A stretch of 64,000 bases of DNA from NCBI RefSeq assembly GCF_018100985.1, contig NZ_JAGJEI010000005.1, forward strand, positions 1-64,000, given 5' to 3'. The stretch is from Pseudoalteromonas sp. MMG007 (GTDB lineage Bacteria; Pseudomonadota; Gammaproteobacteria; Enterobacterales; Alteromonadaceae). Positions 7,981 through 18,201 of the stretch are shown piece by piece. The notes below the pieces were generated by a model. That model ran no database searches and was not told the origin of the DNA. It saw only the letters and a list, made by a program, of their open reading frames with translations. The position numbers and the translations under genes are program-made. The stretch's first letter is position 1. Each line of letters begins with the position of its first letter.

Positions 7981-8047
7981 AAGAGCGGCAAAGGCTGATG
8001 TGTGTGTTCTAGTTGCTTGTCAGCGAGTTTAGCCTTTGCGCTCTTCT
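7981..8047. repeat. long inverted repeat between mmsA and the acyl-CoA dehydrogenase
   Basis: The left arm, GAAGAGCG then G then CAAAGGCT (7981-7997), pairs with AGCCTTTGCGCTCTTC (8032-8047). This gives 16 base pairs with one bulged G and a 34-base loop. There is no T-run on the minus-strand side, so it is not an obvious terminator for the operon. It may shape or stabilise the mRNA between the two cistrons, which are separated by 141 bases. Confidence 0.65.
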
Positions 8048-8069
8048 TTATTATTATTTTTGAGTGTGT

Positions 8070-9560
8070 TTATTTTAAATTAATGCTCATGTTTGGACCT
8101 GAAGCAATGTCGTCTTCAAACCAACGTGAGGTAATGGTTTTAGTTTCTGTGTAAAAACGTATACCTTGCTTACCGTAGGTGTGCGTATCGCCGTAAAACG
8201 AGCCTTTCCAACCTGTAAACGAGAAAAACGGCAGCGGCACCGGAATAGGTACATTAATACCCACTTGCCCGACTTCTATTTCGTGTTGGAATTTACGAGC
8301 AACAGCACCGCTTGAGGTAAATAGTGATGTACCGTTACCGTATGGGCTGTCGTTAATAAGGGCAATTGCCTCATCTAGCGTATCTACAAACATACAGGCA
8401 AGCACAGGACCAAAAATTTCTTCTTTGTATAAATCCATCTCTTTTGTAACGTCGGTAAATAGCGTTGGGCCAACCCAGTTACCTTGCTCATAGCCTTTTA
8501 CTGTAAAGTTTGAGCCGTCTATTAAACAAGTGGCGCCTTGCTCTTTACCGCTTGCTATAAGCGATAAAATACGCTCTTTTGCGGCTTTTGATGTTTGTGG
8601 GCCGTAGGCTGCGTCTTTATCATCCCACACGCCTGGGCGTACGTTTTCAAAGCCTGCTTTTATTTCATCTACCCACTCACTTGCTTGGCCTACAAACACA
8701 GCAACCGAAATACCCATACAGCGCTGGCCTGCGGCACCAACCGATGCGCCAACAAGGTTATTTACAACATGCGATTTACTCGCATCTGGCATAATAACCA
8801 TGTGGTTTTTAGCACCTACACACGCTTGCACGCGTTTAAGGTTTTGTGTGCCTTTAGAATAAATATACGCACCTACGCCACACGAACCTACAAACGAAAT
8901 TGCACGTACTGCTTTATCTTCTAGTAGGCGGTCTACTTGTGGTTTTGTACCGTGTACAACTTGTAAAACACCTTTTGGGGCGCCAGCTTCAATAAATAGC
9001 TCAGCTAAGCGCATAGGTGTAAGTGGGTCTTGCTCAGACGGTTTTAAAATAAAGGTGTTACCACATACAATAGCCAGCGGAAACATCCAAAGTGGGATCA
9101 TCGCCGGAAAGTTAAACGGAGTAACGCCTGCACAAACGCCAAGGGGCTGCATGTAAGAGTAAGTATCTATTTTACGGGCAACGTTTTCCATTGTTTCGCC
9201 CATCATTAATGACGGTGCATTTGCAGCTTGTTCTACTACTTCAATACCGCGCCACACATCGCCTTTTGCGTCTTCAAACGTTTTACCTAGTTCGTGGCAA
9301 ATAATGGTTGCAAGCTCATCATGGTGCTCTTTTAATAGCGTCGCGTATTTCATCATAATGCGGGCACGCTCTGTAATGGGCACGTCTTTCCACGTTTTAA
9401 ATGTTTCTGAGGCCGAGGCAATAGCTGCATCCATTTCTGAGTCGGTAGTACATGGAACTTGTGCAAGCACTTCTTGGTTTGCTGGGTTAATTACATCAAT
9501 AAGCTCGTTTGAAGCCGACTGAACAAATTCGCCATTTATAAGTAGTGGAACTTGGTGCAT
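8070..9560 (-). CDS. mmsA: methylmalonate-semialdehyde dehydrogenase (CoA-acylating)
   Basis: A 496-residue aldehyde dehydrogenase that converts methylmalonate semialdehyde to propionyl-CoA with NAD and CoA, the last step of valine degradation. The NAD-binding [11 protein letters not shown] is near residue 173, and the catalytic cysteine is in [11 protein letters not shown] near 284. [11 protein letters not shown] is near 393. The family-typical N-terminus LLINGEFV and the C-terminal FYTETKTIT are present. The start at ATG 9558-9560 has GGA upstream. A terminator-like hairpin between it and the thiolase suggests that mmsA may be partly uncoupled from the first gene. Confidence 0.96.
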   Translation of the reverse strand: MHQVPLLINGEFVQSASNELIDVINPANQEVLAQVPCTTDSEMDAAIASASETFKTWKDVPITERARIMMKYATLLKEHHDELATIICHELGKTFEDAKGDVWRGIEVVEQAANAPSLMMGETMENVARKIDTYSYMQPLGVCAGVTPFNFPAMIPLWMFPLAIVCGNTFILKPSEQDPLTPMRLAELFIEAGAPKGVLQVVHGTKPQVDRLLEDKAVRAISFVGSCGVGAYIYSKGTQNLKRVQACVGAKNHMVIMPDASKSHVVNNLVGASVGAAGQRCMGISVAVFVGQASEWVDEIKAGFENVRPGVWDDKDAAYGPQTSKAAKERILSLIASGKEQGATCLIDGSNFTVKGYEQGNWVGPTLFTDVTKEMDLYKEEIFGPVLACMFVDTLDEAIALINDSPYGNGTSLFTSSGAVARKFQHEIEVGQVGINVPIPVPLPFFSFTGWKGSFYGDTHTYGKQGIRFYTETKTITSRWFEDDIASGPNMSINLK

Positions 9561-9590
9561 GTGTAAATCCTGTTGTTAGTGTGTTCTTTT

Positions 9591-9630
9591 AAAAAATGGC
9601 ACCGTTTTGTTATTAGTATGAGTACGGTGC
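9591..9630 (-). terminator. terminator-like hairpin between thiolase and mmsA
   Basis: On the minus strand GCACCGT (9624-9630) and ACGGTGC (9599-9605) pair around an 18-base loop. They are followed after two bases by six T residues (9591-9596). It lies in the 103-bp gap after the thiolase stop. It could attenuate read-through into mmsA, or mark the end of a thiolase transcript with an internal promoter downstream. Confidence 0.5.
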
Positions 9631-9663
9631 ATTTTAGTTGCTGTTAGTTAATTAACTGCTTTG

Positions 9664-10845
9664 TTAGTAAGCCTCTACAGCCATGGCTACGGCTTCGCCG
9701 CCACCAATACATAAAGACGCAATTCCTTTTTTAAGGCCTCGGTTTTTAAGTGCGTGAATAAGCGTGACTAAAATTCTCGCGCCGCTGGCACCAATTGGGT
9801 GGCCAAGTGCACACGCGCCACCGTTTACGTTTACTTTGCTCTCATCAAGTTTTAATTCGTTAATAGCAAGCATGGTAACCATTGCAAAGGCTTCGTTAAT
9901 TTCCCACAGGTCTACATCAGCGGTAGTCCAACCTGCTTTTTCAAGCACGCTGTTCATTGCGCCCACAGGTGCTACTGTAAATTCACTTGGTTTTTGAGAG
10001 TGCGTGCTGTGCGCTACAATTTTACAAAGCGGTGTTAAGCCTTGCGCTTTTGCTTTTGATTCGCTCATTAATATAAGCGCTGCGCCACCATCAGAAATTG
10101 ACGATGAATTAGCCGCAGTAATGGTGCCGTCTTTTTTAAAGGCAGCACGCAGGCTTGGTATTTTTTCTGGGCGGGCATTACCGGGTTGCTCATCAACCGA
10201 TACGGTTACATCGCCTTTACGGGTTTTGATGGTGTGCGGCGCAATTTCGTTCTCAAAGCTGCCGTTTTCAATTGCTGTATTAGCTTTACTTAACGAGCCC
10301 AGGGCAAACTCATCCATTTGCTCACGGCCAATGCCGTACTCATCGGCGGTGTATTGTGCAAAACAGCCCATTGCTTTGTTATCGTAAGCATCTTCTAGGC
10401 CGTCGCTCATCATGTGATCTTTAATTTCACCGTGGCCCATTCGCATACCACCACGCGCCTTAGGTATAAAGTAAGGTGCATTACTCATGCTTTCCATACC
10501 GCCGGCAATTGCGCTGCTAATTGAGCCCGCTTTAATTAAGTCGTTTGCTAGCATGGCTGCTTTTAAACCAGAACCACATACTTTATTAATGGTAGTGGCA
10601 CCGGTACCCAGAGCAAGGCCTGCTTTTAACATGGCTTGGCGAGCAGGCGCTTGTCCAAGGCCTGCTGGCAAAACACAGCCCATAATTACTTCATCTATTG
10701 CATCATTAGCTAAACCAGTTTGTGCCAGTGCACTTGCAATGGCGGTAGCGCCAAGCTCGGTAGATTGTGCATCGGTTAATGCGCCCATAAAGCCGCCCAT
10801 AGGCGTACGCTTAGCTGCTACAATTACCACTGATTCTAAAGTCAT
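9664..10845 (-). CDS. acetyl-CoA C-acyltransferase (thiolase)
   Basis: A 393-residue thiolase. The acyl-accepting cysteine is in INKVCGSGLKAA near residue 89. The C-terminal His and Cys are in NGGACALGHPIGASGAR near 345 and SLCIGGGEAVAM near 380. The start at ATG 10843-10845 has CGGAG about seven bases upstream and gives the standard N-terminus VVIVAAKRTPMGGF. It is the first gene of the minus-strand operon and faces the LiuR-like site at 10945-10960. The probable roles are cleavage of 2-methylacetoacetyl-CoA from isoleucine or of acetoacetyl-CoA. Sequence alone does not separate these. Confidence 0.92.
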   Translation of the reverse strand: MTLESVVIVAAKRTPMGGFMGALTDAQSTELGATAIASALAQTGLANDAIDEVIMGCVLPAGLGQAPARQAMLKAGLALGTGATTINKVCGSGLKAAMLANDLIKAGSISSAIAGGMESMSNAPYFIPKARGGMRMGHGEIKDHMMSDGLEDAYDNKAMGCFAQYTADEYGIGREQMDEFALGSLSKANTAIENGSFENEIAPHTIKTRKGDVTVSVDEQPGNARPEKIPSLRAAFKKDGTITAANSSSISDGGAALILMSESKAKAQGLTPLCKIVAHSTHSQKPSEFTVAPVGAMNSVLEKAGWTTADVDLWEINEAFAMVTMLAINELKLDESKVNVNGGACALGHPIGASGARILVTLIHALKNRGLKKGIASLCIGGGEAVAMAVEAY

Positions 10846-10944
10846 AACTAACTCCGTTGTATTTTTATGCAAATAGTTGTTAGAATATTTGCTCTATTAA
10901 TTTAGTATTCATTTATTATTTAATACCCATACACAATACTAACG

Positions 10945-10960
10945 TTTACGCTAACGTCAA
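10945..10960 (-). promoter_or_regulatory. LiuR-like operator for the valine operon
   Basis: TTTACGCTAACGTCAA is an imperfect 16-bp palindrome; its complement reads TTGACGTTAGCGTAAA. It has the same half-sites (TTTACG / CGTAAA-like) as the site in front of liuR. MerR-family LiuR proteins are known to bind such dyads in branched-chain amino acid operons of gammaproteobacteria. It lies 100 bases before the thiolase start. Confidence 0.65.
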
Positions 10961-11117
10961 CTAAAAAACGCTTAATTTTTAGTTTTAAAAGTGTAAGGTT
11001 TATTTTCCAGTAGCACGGTTAATCAACACAAATAAAAATAAGCCACTGAATATTAATAATTAAATTTAACATTTCACGCCAACACTCCTTTATAAATAGT
11101 TTCATACCACACTGGGC

Positions 11118-11146
11118 TTTACCTTTACGTAAACTTCACTTATATT
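11118..11146 (+). promoter_or_regulatory. LiuR-like operator and -10 box in front of liuR
   Basis: TTTACCTTTACGTAAA at 11118-11133 is a dyad. A -10-like TATATT follows at 11141-11146, 30 bases before the liuR start. Its position just upstream of -10, where the -35 would be, is the usual placement for a MerR-family operator, which lies in the promoter spacer. Confidence 0.65.
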
Positions 11147-11175
11147 GGAGTTATTCGAATGAGGTAAACACAACT

Positions 11176-11610
11176 ATGAAACCAGATAACCAAACAAACT
11201 TCGCAAGTTCAGCCAACGTACCTGGCAGTAACGAACAAACCTTTAGCATTAGCGATTTAGCTAAAGAGTTTGATATTACTACCCGCTCTATTCGTTTTTA
11301 CGAAGACCAAGGCTTAGTAAGCCCAGAGCGTAACGGCCAAACCCGTATTTATTCAAAGCGCGACAAAGTTCGCTTAAAGCTTATATTACGCGGTAAACGC
11401 CTAGGCTTTACCCTTGCTGAAACAGGCCGTTTGTTTGAGCTGTACGACGCCGATAAATCAAGCGCTAAACAGCTGGTGACTATGCTCGATTTAATAGCTG
11501 AGAAAAAAGCCGACCTTTCTCAACAAATGGACGACATAAAAGTTGTGCTTATGGAATTAGTGACAGCGGAGCGCCGCTGCAGAGACACACTCAATAAAAT
11601 AGACGAGTAG
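11176..11610 (+). CDS. liuR: MerR-family regulator of leucine/isovalerate degradation
   Basis: A 144-residue MerR-type regulator. The DNA-binding head is FSISDLAKEFDITTRSIRFYE (residues about 23-43), followed by the wing GLVSPERNGQTRIYSKRD and a C-terminal dimerisation helix. It has a poorly conserved 20-residue N-terminal extension. It heads the plus-strand operon, 54 bases before liuA, and autoregulation is likely because a dyad covers its own promoter. The same kind of dyad in front of the divergent operon suggests that one regulator controls both. In the characterised or predicted LiuR systems the ligand is a branched-chain acyl-CoA intermediate; here that is by analogy. Confidence 0.92.
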   Translation: MKPDNQTNFASSANVPGSNEQTFSISDLAKEFDITTRSIRFYEDQGLVSPERNGQTRIYSKRDKVRLKLILRGKRLGFTLAETGRLFELYDADKSSAKQLVTMLDLIAEKKADLSQQMDDIKVVLMELVTAERRCRDTLNKIDE

Positions 11611-11664
11611 CCTATTTTAATAATAAAAACACACTGACAACACACACTCACACAGGAATGAATC

Positions 11665-12840
11665 ATGAGCACTATTTCACTTTATAAAGAGATGAACTTT
11701 GGCCTAGGCGAAACCGCCGATATGATCCGCGACCATGTAAATAGCTTTGCAAGCCAAGAAATTGCGCCACTGGCTGAGCAAACTGATATTGATAATGCGT
11801 TTCCTAATCAGCTTTGGCCGCAAATGGGCGAAATGGGTGTACTTGGTATGACCGTTTCTGAAGACTTTGGCGGTGCAGGCTTAGGTTACTTAGAGCATGT
11901 AATTGCAATGGAAGAAATTAGCCGCGCTAGTGCCTCAATTGGCTTAAGCTATGGTGCGCATTCAAACTTGTGTGTAAATCAAATTAACCGTAACGGTAAC
12001 CAAGCACAAAAAGAAAAATACCTACCAAAACTTATTAGCGGCGAACACATTGGTGCCCTTGCCATGAGCGAGCCAAACGCAGGCTCTGACGTGGTATCGA
12101 TGAAACTTAAAGCAGAGAAAAAAGGCGATAAGTACATTTTAAATGGTAATAAAATGTGGATCACCAATGGCCCCGACGCACACACCTTTGTTATTTACGC
12201 TAAAACAGATTTAAACGCCGGCGCTAAAGGCATTACCGCTTTTATTGTACAAAGCAGCTTTGCTGGTTTTTCTACTGCGCAAAAGCTCGACAAGCTGGGC
12301 ATGCGCGGCTCAAACACCTGTGAGCTAGTATTTGAAAACTGCGAAGTGCCAGAAGAAAACATTTTAGGTAACTTAAACGAAGGCGCTAAAGTACTTATGA
12401 GTGGCCTTGATTACGAACGCGTAGTACTTGCAGCGGGCCCGCTTGGCATAATGCAAGCGTGTATGGATATAGTTGTGCCGTACATTCATGAGCGTAAACA
12501 GTTTGACACCCCTATTGGTCAATTTCAGCTAATTCAAGGCAAAGTGGCCGACATGTATACGCAAATGAATGCAGCGCGCTCATACGTTTATACTGTTGCA
12601 AAAGCCTGCGACCGCGGCGAAACCACCCGTAAAGATGCCGCTGGTGCCATTTTATATGCCGCTGAACTTGCCACTAAAATGGCGCTAGATGCCATTCAAA
12701 TTTTAGGTGGGAACGGCTACATAAACGAATACGCCACAGGGCGCTTACTACGTGATGCCAAATTATACGAAATTGGCGCTGGTACATCAGAAATTCGCCG
12801 CATGCTAATTGGCCGCGAACTATTCACCGAAAGCCGTTAA
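11665..12840 (+). CDS. liuA: isovaleryl-CoA dehydrogenase
   Basis: A 391-residue acyl-CoA dehydrogenase that oxidises isovaleryl-CoA to 3-methylcrotonyl-CoA in leucine degradation, passing electrons to [18 protein letters not shown] is near residue 133 and [19 protein letters not shown] near 159. The catalytic glutamate of isovaleryl-CoA dehydrogenases lies earlier in the chain than usual, in [12 protein letters not shown] near 250. [20 protein letters not shown] is near 345, and the C-terminal position where most family members carry glutamate has [10 protein letters not shown], which supports the isovaleryl assignment. First enzyme gene after liuR, ten bases before liuB. Confidence 0.95.
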   Translation: MSTISLYKEMNFGLGETADMIRDHVNSFASQEIAPLAEQTDIDNAFPNQLWPQMGEMGVLGMTVSEDFGGAGLGYLEHVIAMEEISRASASIGLSYGAHSNLCVNQINRNGNQAQKEKYLPKLISGEHIGALAMSEPNAGSDVVSMKLKAEKKGDKYILNGNKMWITNGPDAHTFVIYAKTDLNAGAKGITAFIVQSSFAGFSTAQKLDKLGMRGSNTCELVFENCEVPEENILGNLNEGAKVLMSGLDYERVVLAAGPLGIMQACMDIVVPYIHERKQFDTPIGQFQLIQGKVADMYTQMNAARSYVYTVAKACDRGETTRKDAAGAILYAAELATKMALDAIQILGGNGYINEYATGRLLRDAKLYEIGAGTSEIRRMLIGRELFTESR

Positions 12841-12850
12841 GGATTAAACT

Positions 12851-14470
12851 ATGACGATATTAAAATCGAGCGTTAATCCTCACGATCCTACTTTTGTGCA
12901 AAATCACAAAAACATGGCGGCTTTAGTTGATGATTTACAAAGCAAAGTGGCCACCATTAGCTTAGGCGGTGGTGCTGCATTAAAGGAGCGCCACGAAGGC
13001 CGGGGTAAATTATTTGTACGCGACCGCATTAGCACTTTATTAGATGAAGGCTCACCGTTTTTAGAAATTTCGCAATTTGCAGCCTTTGGTGTGTACGAAC
13101 AAGAAATTGCATGCGCAGGTGTAGTGGCAGGTATTGGCCGAGTTAAAGGCATTGAGTGCATGATCATCGCAAACGATGCCACTGTAAAAGGCGGTACGTA
13201 CTTTCCGCTTACTGTTAAAAAGCATTTACGCGCACAAGACATAGCTGAGCGCTGCCACTTACCATGTATTTATTTAGTTGATTCGGGCGGTGCTAACCTG
13301 CCTGAGCAAGACGATGTATTTCCTGATAAATTGCATTTTGGGCGCATCTTTTACAATCAAGCCCGTATGTCGGGTAAAGGCATTCCTCAAATTGCTGTGG
13401 TAATGGGTTTGTGTACCGCAGGTGGCGCATACGTACCCGCAATGGCCGATGAAAGCATAATTGTAAAAGAGCAAGGCACTATATTTTTAGCAGGCCCGCC
13501 GCTTGTAAAAGCAGCCACAGGTGAAGTAGTAAGCGCTGAAGAACTTGGCGGCGCCGATGTGCATTGTAAAACATCAGGGGTTGCCGATCACTTTGCTGAG
13601 AATGATGCCCATGCGCTGTCTATTGCGCGCCAATGTATTGAGCGTATTAACTACACGCGCCCTACAGCGCCGTTACTTAAACAAGAGCTAGAGGATATTA
13701 AACCGCCACGTTACGATATAAACGAGCTTTACGGCATTGTAGGCACCGACCTTAAAAAGCCGTTTGATGTACGCGAAGTAATAGCGCGCACAGTGGACGA
13801 CTCATCATTTGATGAATTTAAACGTTACTTTGGTGAAACGCTCGTCACCGGTTTTGCCAGCATTTATGGCAACCCGGTTGGCATAGTGGCTAATAACGGC
13901 ATTTTATTTAGTGAGTCGGCGCAAAAAGGCGCGCATTTTATTCAACTATGTGCACAGCGCAATATTCCTTTAGTGTTTTTACAAAATATTACCGGCTTTA
14001 TGGTAGGTAAAAAATACGAAGCTGAAGGCATAGCAAAGCACGGCGCTAAAATGGTAATGGCGGTTTCGTGTGCTGATGTGCCTAAATTTACGGTGCTAAT
14101 TGGTGGCTCTTACGGCGCGGGTAACTATGGTATGTGTGGCCGCGCATTTGAACCAACCATGATGTGGATGTGGCCCAATGCCCGTATTTCAGTAATGGGC
14201 GGTGAGCAAGCCGCAGGTGTAATGGCTCAAGTTAAGCAAGATGGTTTAGCACGTAAAGGCCATAGCATGAGCGAGCAAGAAGTTAGCGATTTTAAAAAGC
14301 CAATTATTGATCAATACGAAGAGCAAGGCCATCCGTATTACGCAAGCGCGCGCTTGTGGGACGACGGCATTATTGACCCTGCCGATACGCGTAACGTATT
14401 AGGCCTTGCCTTAAGTGCAGCTAAAAATGCACCACAGCAAGACTCTAAGTTTGGCGTATTTAGAATGTAA
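12851..14470 (+). CDS. liuB: methylcrotonoyl-CoA carboxylase, carboxyltransferase subunit
   Basis: A 539-residue carboxyltransferase subunit with the N- and C-lobe crotonase-like domains of biotin-dependent acyl-CoA carboxylases. It transfers CO2 from biotin on LiuD to 3-methylcrotonyl-CoA. [19 protein letters not shown] near residue 140 and [21 protein letters not shown] near 380 are typical of the MCC beta subunit rather than the propionyl-CoA enzyme. [18 protein letters not shown] follows near 417. It begins ten bases after liuA and ends 13 bases before liuC. Confidence 0.95.
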   Translation: MTILKSSVNPHDPTFVQNHKNMAALVDDLQSKVATISLGGGAALKERHEGRGKLFVRDRISTLLDEGSPFLEISQFAAFGVYEQEIACAGVVAGIGRVKGIECMIIANDATVKGGTYFPLTVKKHLRAQDIAERCHLPCIYLVDSGGANLPEQDDVFPDKLHFGRIFYNQARMSGKGIPQIAVVMGLCTAGGAYVPAMADESIIVKEQGTIFLAGPPLVKAATGEVVSAEELGGADVHCKTSGVADHFAENDAHALSIARQCIERINYTRPTAPLLKQELEDIKPPRYDINELYGIVGTDLKKPFDVREVIARTVDDSSFDEFKRYFGETLVTGFASIYGNPVGIVANNGILFSESAQKGAHFIQLCAQRNIPLVFLQNITGFMVGKKYEAEGIAKHGAKMVMAVSCADVPKFTVLIGGSYGAGNYGMCGRAFEPTMMWMWPNARISVMGGEQAAGVMAQVKQDGLARKGHSMSEQEVSDFKKPIIDQYEEQGHPYYASARLWDDGIIDPADTRNVLGLALSAAKNAPQQDSKFGVFRM

Positions 14471-14483
14471 CCGGAGCGCAAAA

Positions 14484-15254
14484 ATGTCAGTAACACTACA
14501 AATAACAAAATCTAATGTGGCTGTACTTGTTTTAAGCCGAGTTGAAAAACGTAACGCATTTAATAGTGAAGTAATACACGAGCTGATTCAGTGCATAGAG
14601 CATGCAAATACGCTGGATATTCGCGCTTTAGTTTTAAAAACTGAAGGAAAGCATTTTTCTGCAGGTGCCGATTTAGCCTGGATGAAATCAATGGCTGATA
14701 ACAATTACGCCGATAACCTTGCCGACTCTATGCAACTCGCTAAATTAATGCAGGTGTTAGCGACCTCCCCTCATCCAACCATATGTGCTGTACAAGGCGC
14801 TGCGTTTGGCGGCGCATTAGGCTTAATTGCTTGCTGCGATATTGCCCTAAGTAAAGATGACGCTCAGTTTTGCTTAAGTGAAGTAAAATTAGGACTTATC
14901 CCTGCGGTAATTAGCCCCTATGTCATTAAAGCCATTGGTGAGCGCGCTGCGCGCCGCTACTTTTTAACCGCCGAGGTGTTTGATGCCCACACAGCAAAAC
15001 AACTTGGTTTGGTTCATCAGGTAACCGGTAATTTAGATTGTGCGCTTGATAACATGCTGCAAACATTAATCGATAACGGCCCTGTGGCTGTAAAAGCCGC
15101 TAAATCATTAATAAATGATGTAGCAAATAAGCAAATTAACGATGAACTTATTGAGCTCACGGCCGAACGTATTGCAAAAATTCGTGTATCTGATGAAGGC
15201 CAGGAAGGGCTAAGTGCCTTTTTTGATAAACGCCCTCCCGCTTGGCAACTGTAG
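14484..15254 (+). CDS. liuC: methylglutaconyl-CoA hydratase
   Basis: A 256-residue crotonase. It hydrates 3-methylglutaconyl-CoA to HMG-CoA in leucine degradation. KHFSAGADLAWMKSM near residue 57 includes the DLAWMK stretch characteristic of LiuC/AtuE-type hydratases. GAAFGGALGLIACCD near 107 and LSEVKLGLIPAVISPYV near 130 complete the active site. The start at ATG 14484 follows CCGGAGCG; the frame is open upstream only where it runs inside liuB. Its stop lies eight bases before the liuD start, so the two are tightly coupled. Confidence 0.93.
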   Translation: MSVTLQITKSNVAVLVLSRVEKRNAFNSEVIHELIQCIEHANTLDIRALVLKTEGKHFSAGADLAWMKSMADNNYADNLADSMQLAKLMQVLATSPHPTICAVQGAAFGGALGLIACCDIALSKDDAQFCLSEVKLGLIPAVISPYVIKAIGERAARRYFLTAEVFDAHTAKQLGLVHQVTGNLDCALDNMLQTLIDNGPVAVKAAKSLINDVANKQINDELIELTAERIAKIRVSDEGQEGLSAFFDKRPPAWQL

Positions 15255-15262
15255 GATTAACT

Positions 15263-17254
15263 ATGAACACACACACTTTAAAAAAGATATTAATTGCCAA
15301 CCGTGGTGAAATTGCATGCCGTGTAATGCGAAGTGCAAAACAAATGGGGTTGACTACGGTGGCTGTTTATTCTGACGCCGACAAATATGCACAACATGTA
15401 AAAATGGCTGATGAGGCCTACCACATTGGTCCAGCACCCAGTAAAGACTCATACCTAGTTGCCGACAAAATTTTGCAAGTGGCTAAAAACGCAGGCGCTG
15501 ACTGTATTCACCCTGGTTATGGGTTTTTATCTGAAAACAGTGAATTTGCTAAAGCCTGTGAAGTTAACAACATTGCGTTTATTGGCCCACTTGCAAGCAG
15601 CATAGAAGCTATGGGCTCTAAAACCCGCGCTAAAGAAATAATGGCCGCTGCCAATGTGCCATTAGTGCCTGGGTATTATGGTGATAATCAAGACCCTGCT
15701 TTTTTACAGTCTGAGGCTGAAAAAATTGGCTACCCCGTGCTAATTAAAGCGGCCTTTGGTGGCGGCGGTAAAGGCATGCGCGTAGTTGAGCAAGCCAACG
15801 ATTTTATAACTGCACTTGAGGGCGCACAGCGTGAAGCAATTGCCGGTTTTGGTAATGACTTAGTACTGCTTGAACGCTACGTTAACCAGCCTCGCCATGT
15901 AGAAGTGCAAGTATTTGCCGATAACCACGGTAACTGTGTTTATTTAGGTGATCGAGATTGTTCCCTGCAGCGCCGTCATCAAAAAGTAATTGAAGAAGCT
16001 CCTGCGCCTGGTTTAAGCGATGAACTACGCAAAGAAATGGGTGAAGCCGCAGTACGCTGCGCTCTGGCAATAAATTACAGAGGTGCAGGTACCGTTGAGT
16101 TTTTACTGTGCGGTGATGAGTTTTTCTTTATGGAAATGAACACGCGCCTGCAAGTAGAACACCCCGTAACCGAAATGGTAACTGGTGTAGATTTAGTTAA
16201 TTGGCAAATTAATATTGCCGCTGGGCAAACACTACCACTAACACAATCAGACATACAACTCCAAGGCCACAGCTTTGAAGCGCGTATTTATGCAGAAGAT
16301 CCAAGTAACGACTTTATTCCCTGCTCGGGCACAATAGAAGCGTTAAGCACACCACTTAACAGTGAGTTTGTACGTATTGATACCGGTATTGCACAAGGCG
16401 ATGAAATAAGTCCGTTTTACGACCCTATGATTGCAAAACTGATTGTGCATGATGATAACCGAGAGCAAGCATTATCGCGTTTACGCCAAGCACTTGAGCA
16501 ATTTCACTTAGCGGGTTTTAGCACTAACATTGGCTTTTTACATAATTTAGCAAGCCACCCTACGTTTGCTCAAGGTGCGCCAAGCACCCACTTTATTGCT
16601 GAGCAAGGTGATGCATTGGTGAGTATTGATAGTATCGCACTTGAAAAAGCACACGTAATTGCAGCCTATACCTACCTTGAATCGCTTAGCGCTAAAAACG
16701 AAGCAAAGCAAAGTGCAAGCCCTTGGCAACAATTAAGAGGTTTTACGCTTAATGCACCGCAAAAAGTGGATGTTCCATTTACAGATTTATCTATAAACGC
16801 CGTTAAAATTAAAGCGGGTTTTGTCATTAACCATAATGAAAAGCCGTTTGAGGTTAGCGGTGAAATAAACCAAAACGTATGCAACGTGTTTATTAATGGG
16901 GAAAAATTTACCGCCCATGTAAGCCACGTTGATAACAGTATTAGCGTGATGTTTGCAGCGCTTCAAATCAAGCTTGCTCTAAATACTAAACATTACATTA
17001 GTAGCCATGAAAATGACGCACTGCCACTTGCTGCGCCACTTAATGGCACAGTAGTTAAGCATTTAGTTGAAGTAGGAAGCACTTTAACCAAAGGCGATGC
17101 AGTCGTTATTATTGAAGCTATGAAAATGGAATACACGCTGAGCGCACCACACGATGGTATTTTACAAAGTTATTGTTTTGCCGAGGGCGAACTTGTAACC
17201 CATGGTGCCCTACTTGCAATTGTAGAAGATACCACGGCGCAGGAGGCATCGTAA
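15263..17254 (+). CDS. liuD: methylcrotonoyl-CoA carboxylase, biotin-carrying subunit
   Basis: A 663-residue protein with biotin carboxylase domains in order: the N-terminal domain with ILIANRGEIACRVMR, an ATP-grasp domain with KAAFGGGGKGMRVV near residue 162 and EMNTRLQVEHPVTE near 290, and the biotin carboxylase C-domain. Then come an MCC-type linker and a C-terminal biotinyl domain whose biotinylated lysine is in EAMKMEYTL (residue about 621). It charges biotin with bicarbonate using ATP. The start at ATG 15263 follows AGGATTAACT. Its TAA overlaps the liuE ATG by one base. Confidence 0.95.
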   Translation: MNTHTLKKILIANRGEIACRVMRSAKQMGLTTVAVYSDADKYAQHVKMADEAYHIGPAPSKDSYLVADKILQVAKNAGADCIHPGYGFLSENSEFAKACEVNNIAFIGPLASSIEAMGSKTRAKEIMAAANVPLVPGYYGDNQDPAFLQSEAEKIGYPVLIKAAFGGGGKGMRVVEQANDFITALEGAQREAIAGFGNDLVLLERYVNQPRHVEVQVFADNHGNCVYLGDRDCSLQRRHQKVIEEAPAPGLSDELRKEMGEAAVRCALAINYRGAGTVEFLLCGDEFFFMEMNTRLQVEHPVTEMVTGVDLVNWQINIAAGQTLPLTQSDIQLQGHSFEARIYAEDPSNDFIPCSGTIEALSTPLNSEFVRIDTGIAQGDEISPFYDPMIAKLIVHDDNREQALSRLRQALEQFHLAGFSTNIGFLHNLASHPTFAQGAPSTHFIAEQGDALVSIDSIALEKAHVIAAYTYLESLSAKNEAKQSASPWQQLRGFTLNAPQKVDVPFTDLSINAVKIKAGFVINHNEKPFEVSGEINQNVCNVFINGEKFTAHVSHVDNSISVMFAALQIKLALNTKHYISSHENDALPLAAPLNGTVVKHLVEVGSTLTKGDAVVIIEAMKMEYTLSAPHDGILQSYCFAEGELVTHGALLAIVEDTTAQEAS

Positions 17255-18156
17255 TGACCGCCTTTCCTAAAAAAGTACGTATTGTAGAAATGGGTGCCCG
17301 CGATGGTCTGCAAAACGAAAAAGCGGTGTCTTCAAAAGATAAAATCACCTTAATTAATGCACTCAGTGATGCAGGCTTAAAAGATATAGAAGCAGGCGCA
17401 TTTGTATCACCTAAATGGGTGCCGCAAATGGCCGACTCAGCAGAGGTGATAAAAGCGCTTGATTTACCCCATGTAAATTTAAGCGCCCTTACGCCTAATT
17501 TAAAAGGTGCCCAAGCTGCACTGGATACAGGTGTTAAAGAATTTGCTATTTTTACTGCTGCAAGCGAATCGTTTTGCCAAAAAAACATAAACTGCAGCAT
17601 TGATGAGAGTATTGAGCGCTTTAGTGAAGTAATGGCGTTTGCAAAAGCCAATAACATACGCGTGCGTGGTTATGTAAGCTGCATTGCTGGTTGCCCATAC
17701 GAAGGTGACATAGCGCCACAAAAAGTGCTTGAAGTAACACAAAAGCTACTTGCACTTGGCTGTTATGAGGTAAGCCTTGGCGATACCGTAGGTGTCGGTA
17801 CCGCCAATAAAATTACCGAGGTGTTATCTTTATTATTACAACACATAGATAAAACTAAATTAGCGGTTCACTTTCATGATACTTATGGCCAAGCGCTCAC
17901 AAATATTTACGCAGCACTTAGCTTAGGAATAGCAACGGTTGATGCCGCTGTTGCAGGCCTTGGCGGGTGCCCTTATGCAAAGGGTGCGTCAGGAAATGTT
18001 GCCACTGAAGATGTTGTTTACTTACTCAATGGGCTTGGCATTGAACATGGAATTGATTTACAAAGGTTAAGTAACGCAGGCTGGCAAATTACGCAAGCAC
18101 TTGGTAAAGCCCCTGTAAGTAAAGTGGCAATTGCACTGCACAACACACAAAAATAA
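17254..18156 (+). CDS. liuE: hydroxymethylglutaryl-CoA lyase
   Basis: A 300-residue TIM-barrel enzyme that cleaves HMG-CoA into acetyl-CoA and acetoacetate. The metal and substrate motif EMGARDGLQNEK is at residue about 11, DTVGVGT near 180, and HFHDTYGQAL with metal-binding histidines near 207. AGLGGCPYAKGASGNVATED carries the catalytic cysteine near 240. It starts at ATG 17254, sharing one base with the liuD stop. The frame is open further upstream only because it lies inside liuD. Confidence 0.95.
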   Translation: MTAFPKKVRIVEMGARDGLQNEKAVSSKDKITLINALSDAGLKDIEAGAFVSPKWVPQMADSAEVIKALDLPHVNLSALTPNLKGAQAALDTGVKEFAIFTAASESFCQKNINCSIDESIERFSEVMAFAKANNIRVRGYVSCIAGCPYEGDIAPQKVLEVTQKLLALGCYEVSLGDTVGVGTANKITEVLSLLLQHIDKTKLAVHFHDTYGQALTNIYAALSLGIATVDAAVAGLGGCPYAKGASGNVATEDVVYLLNGLGIEHGIDLQRLSNAGWQITQALGKAPVSKVAIALHNTQK

Positions 18157-18201
18157 TAGTTTGACTTGCCAAATGGCAGTTAACACAATGAGGAGAGTCT
18201 C

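Larger units (their letters stand above)
10846..11175. promoter_or_regulatory. divergent promoter region of the two branched-chain catabolic operons
   Basis: 330 AT-rich bases without a gene separate the thiolase operon (left) from liuR (right). Two LiuR-like dyads, one near each end, are listed separately. The middle, 10965-11115, shows nothing that I can assign. Confidence 0.7.
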
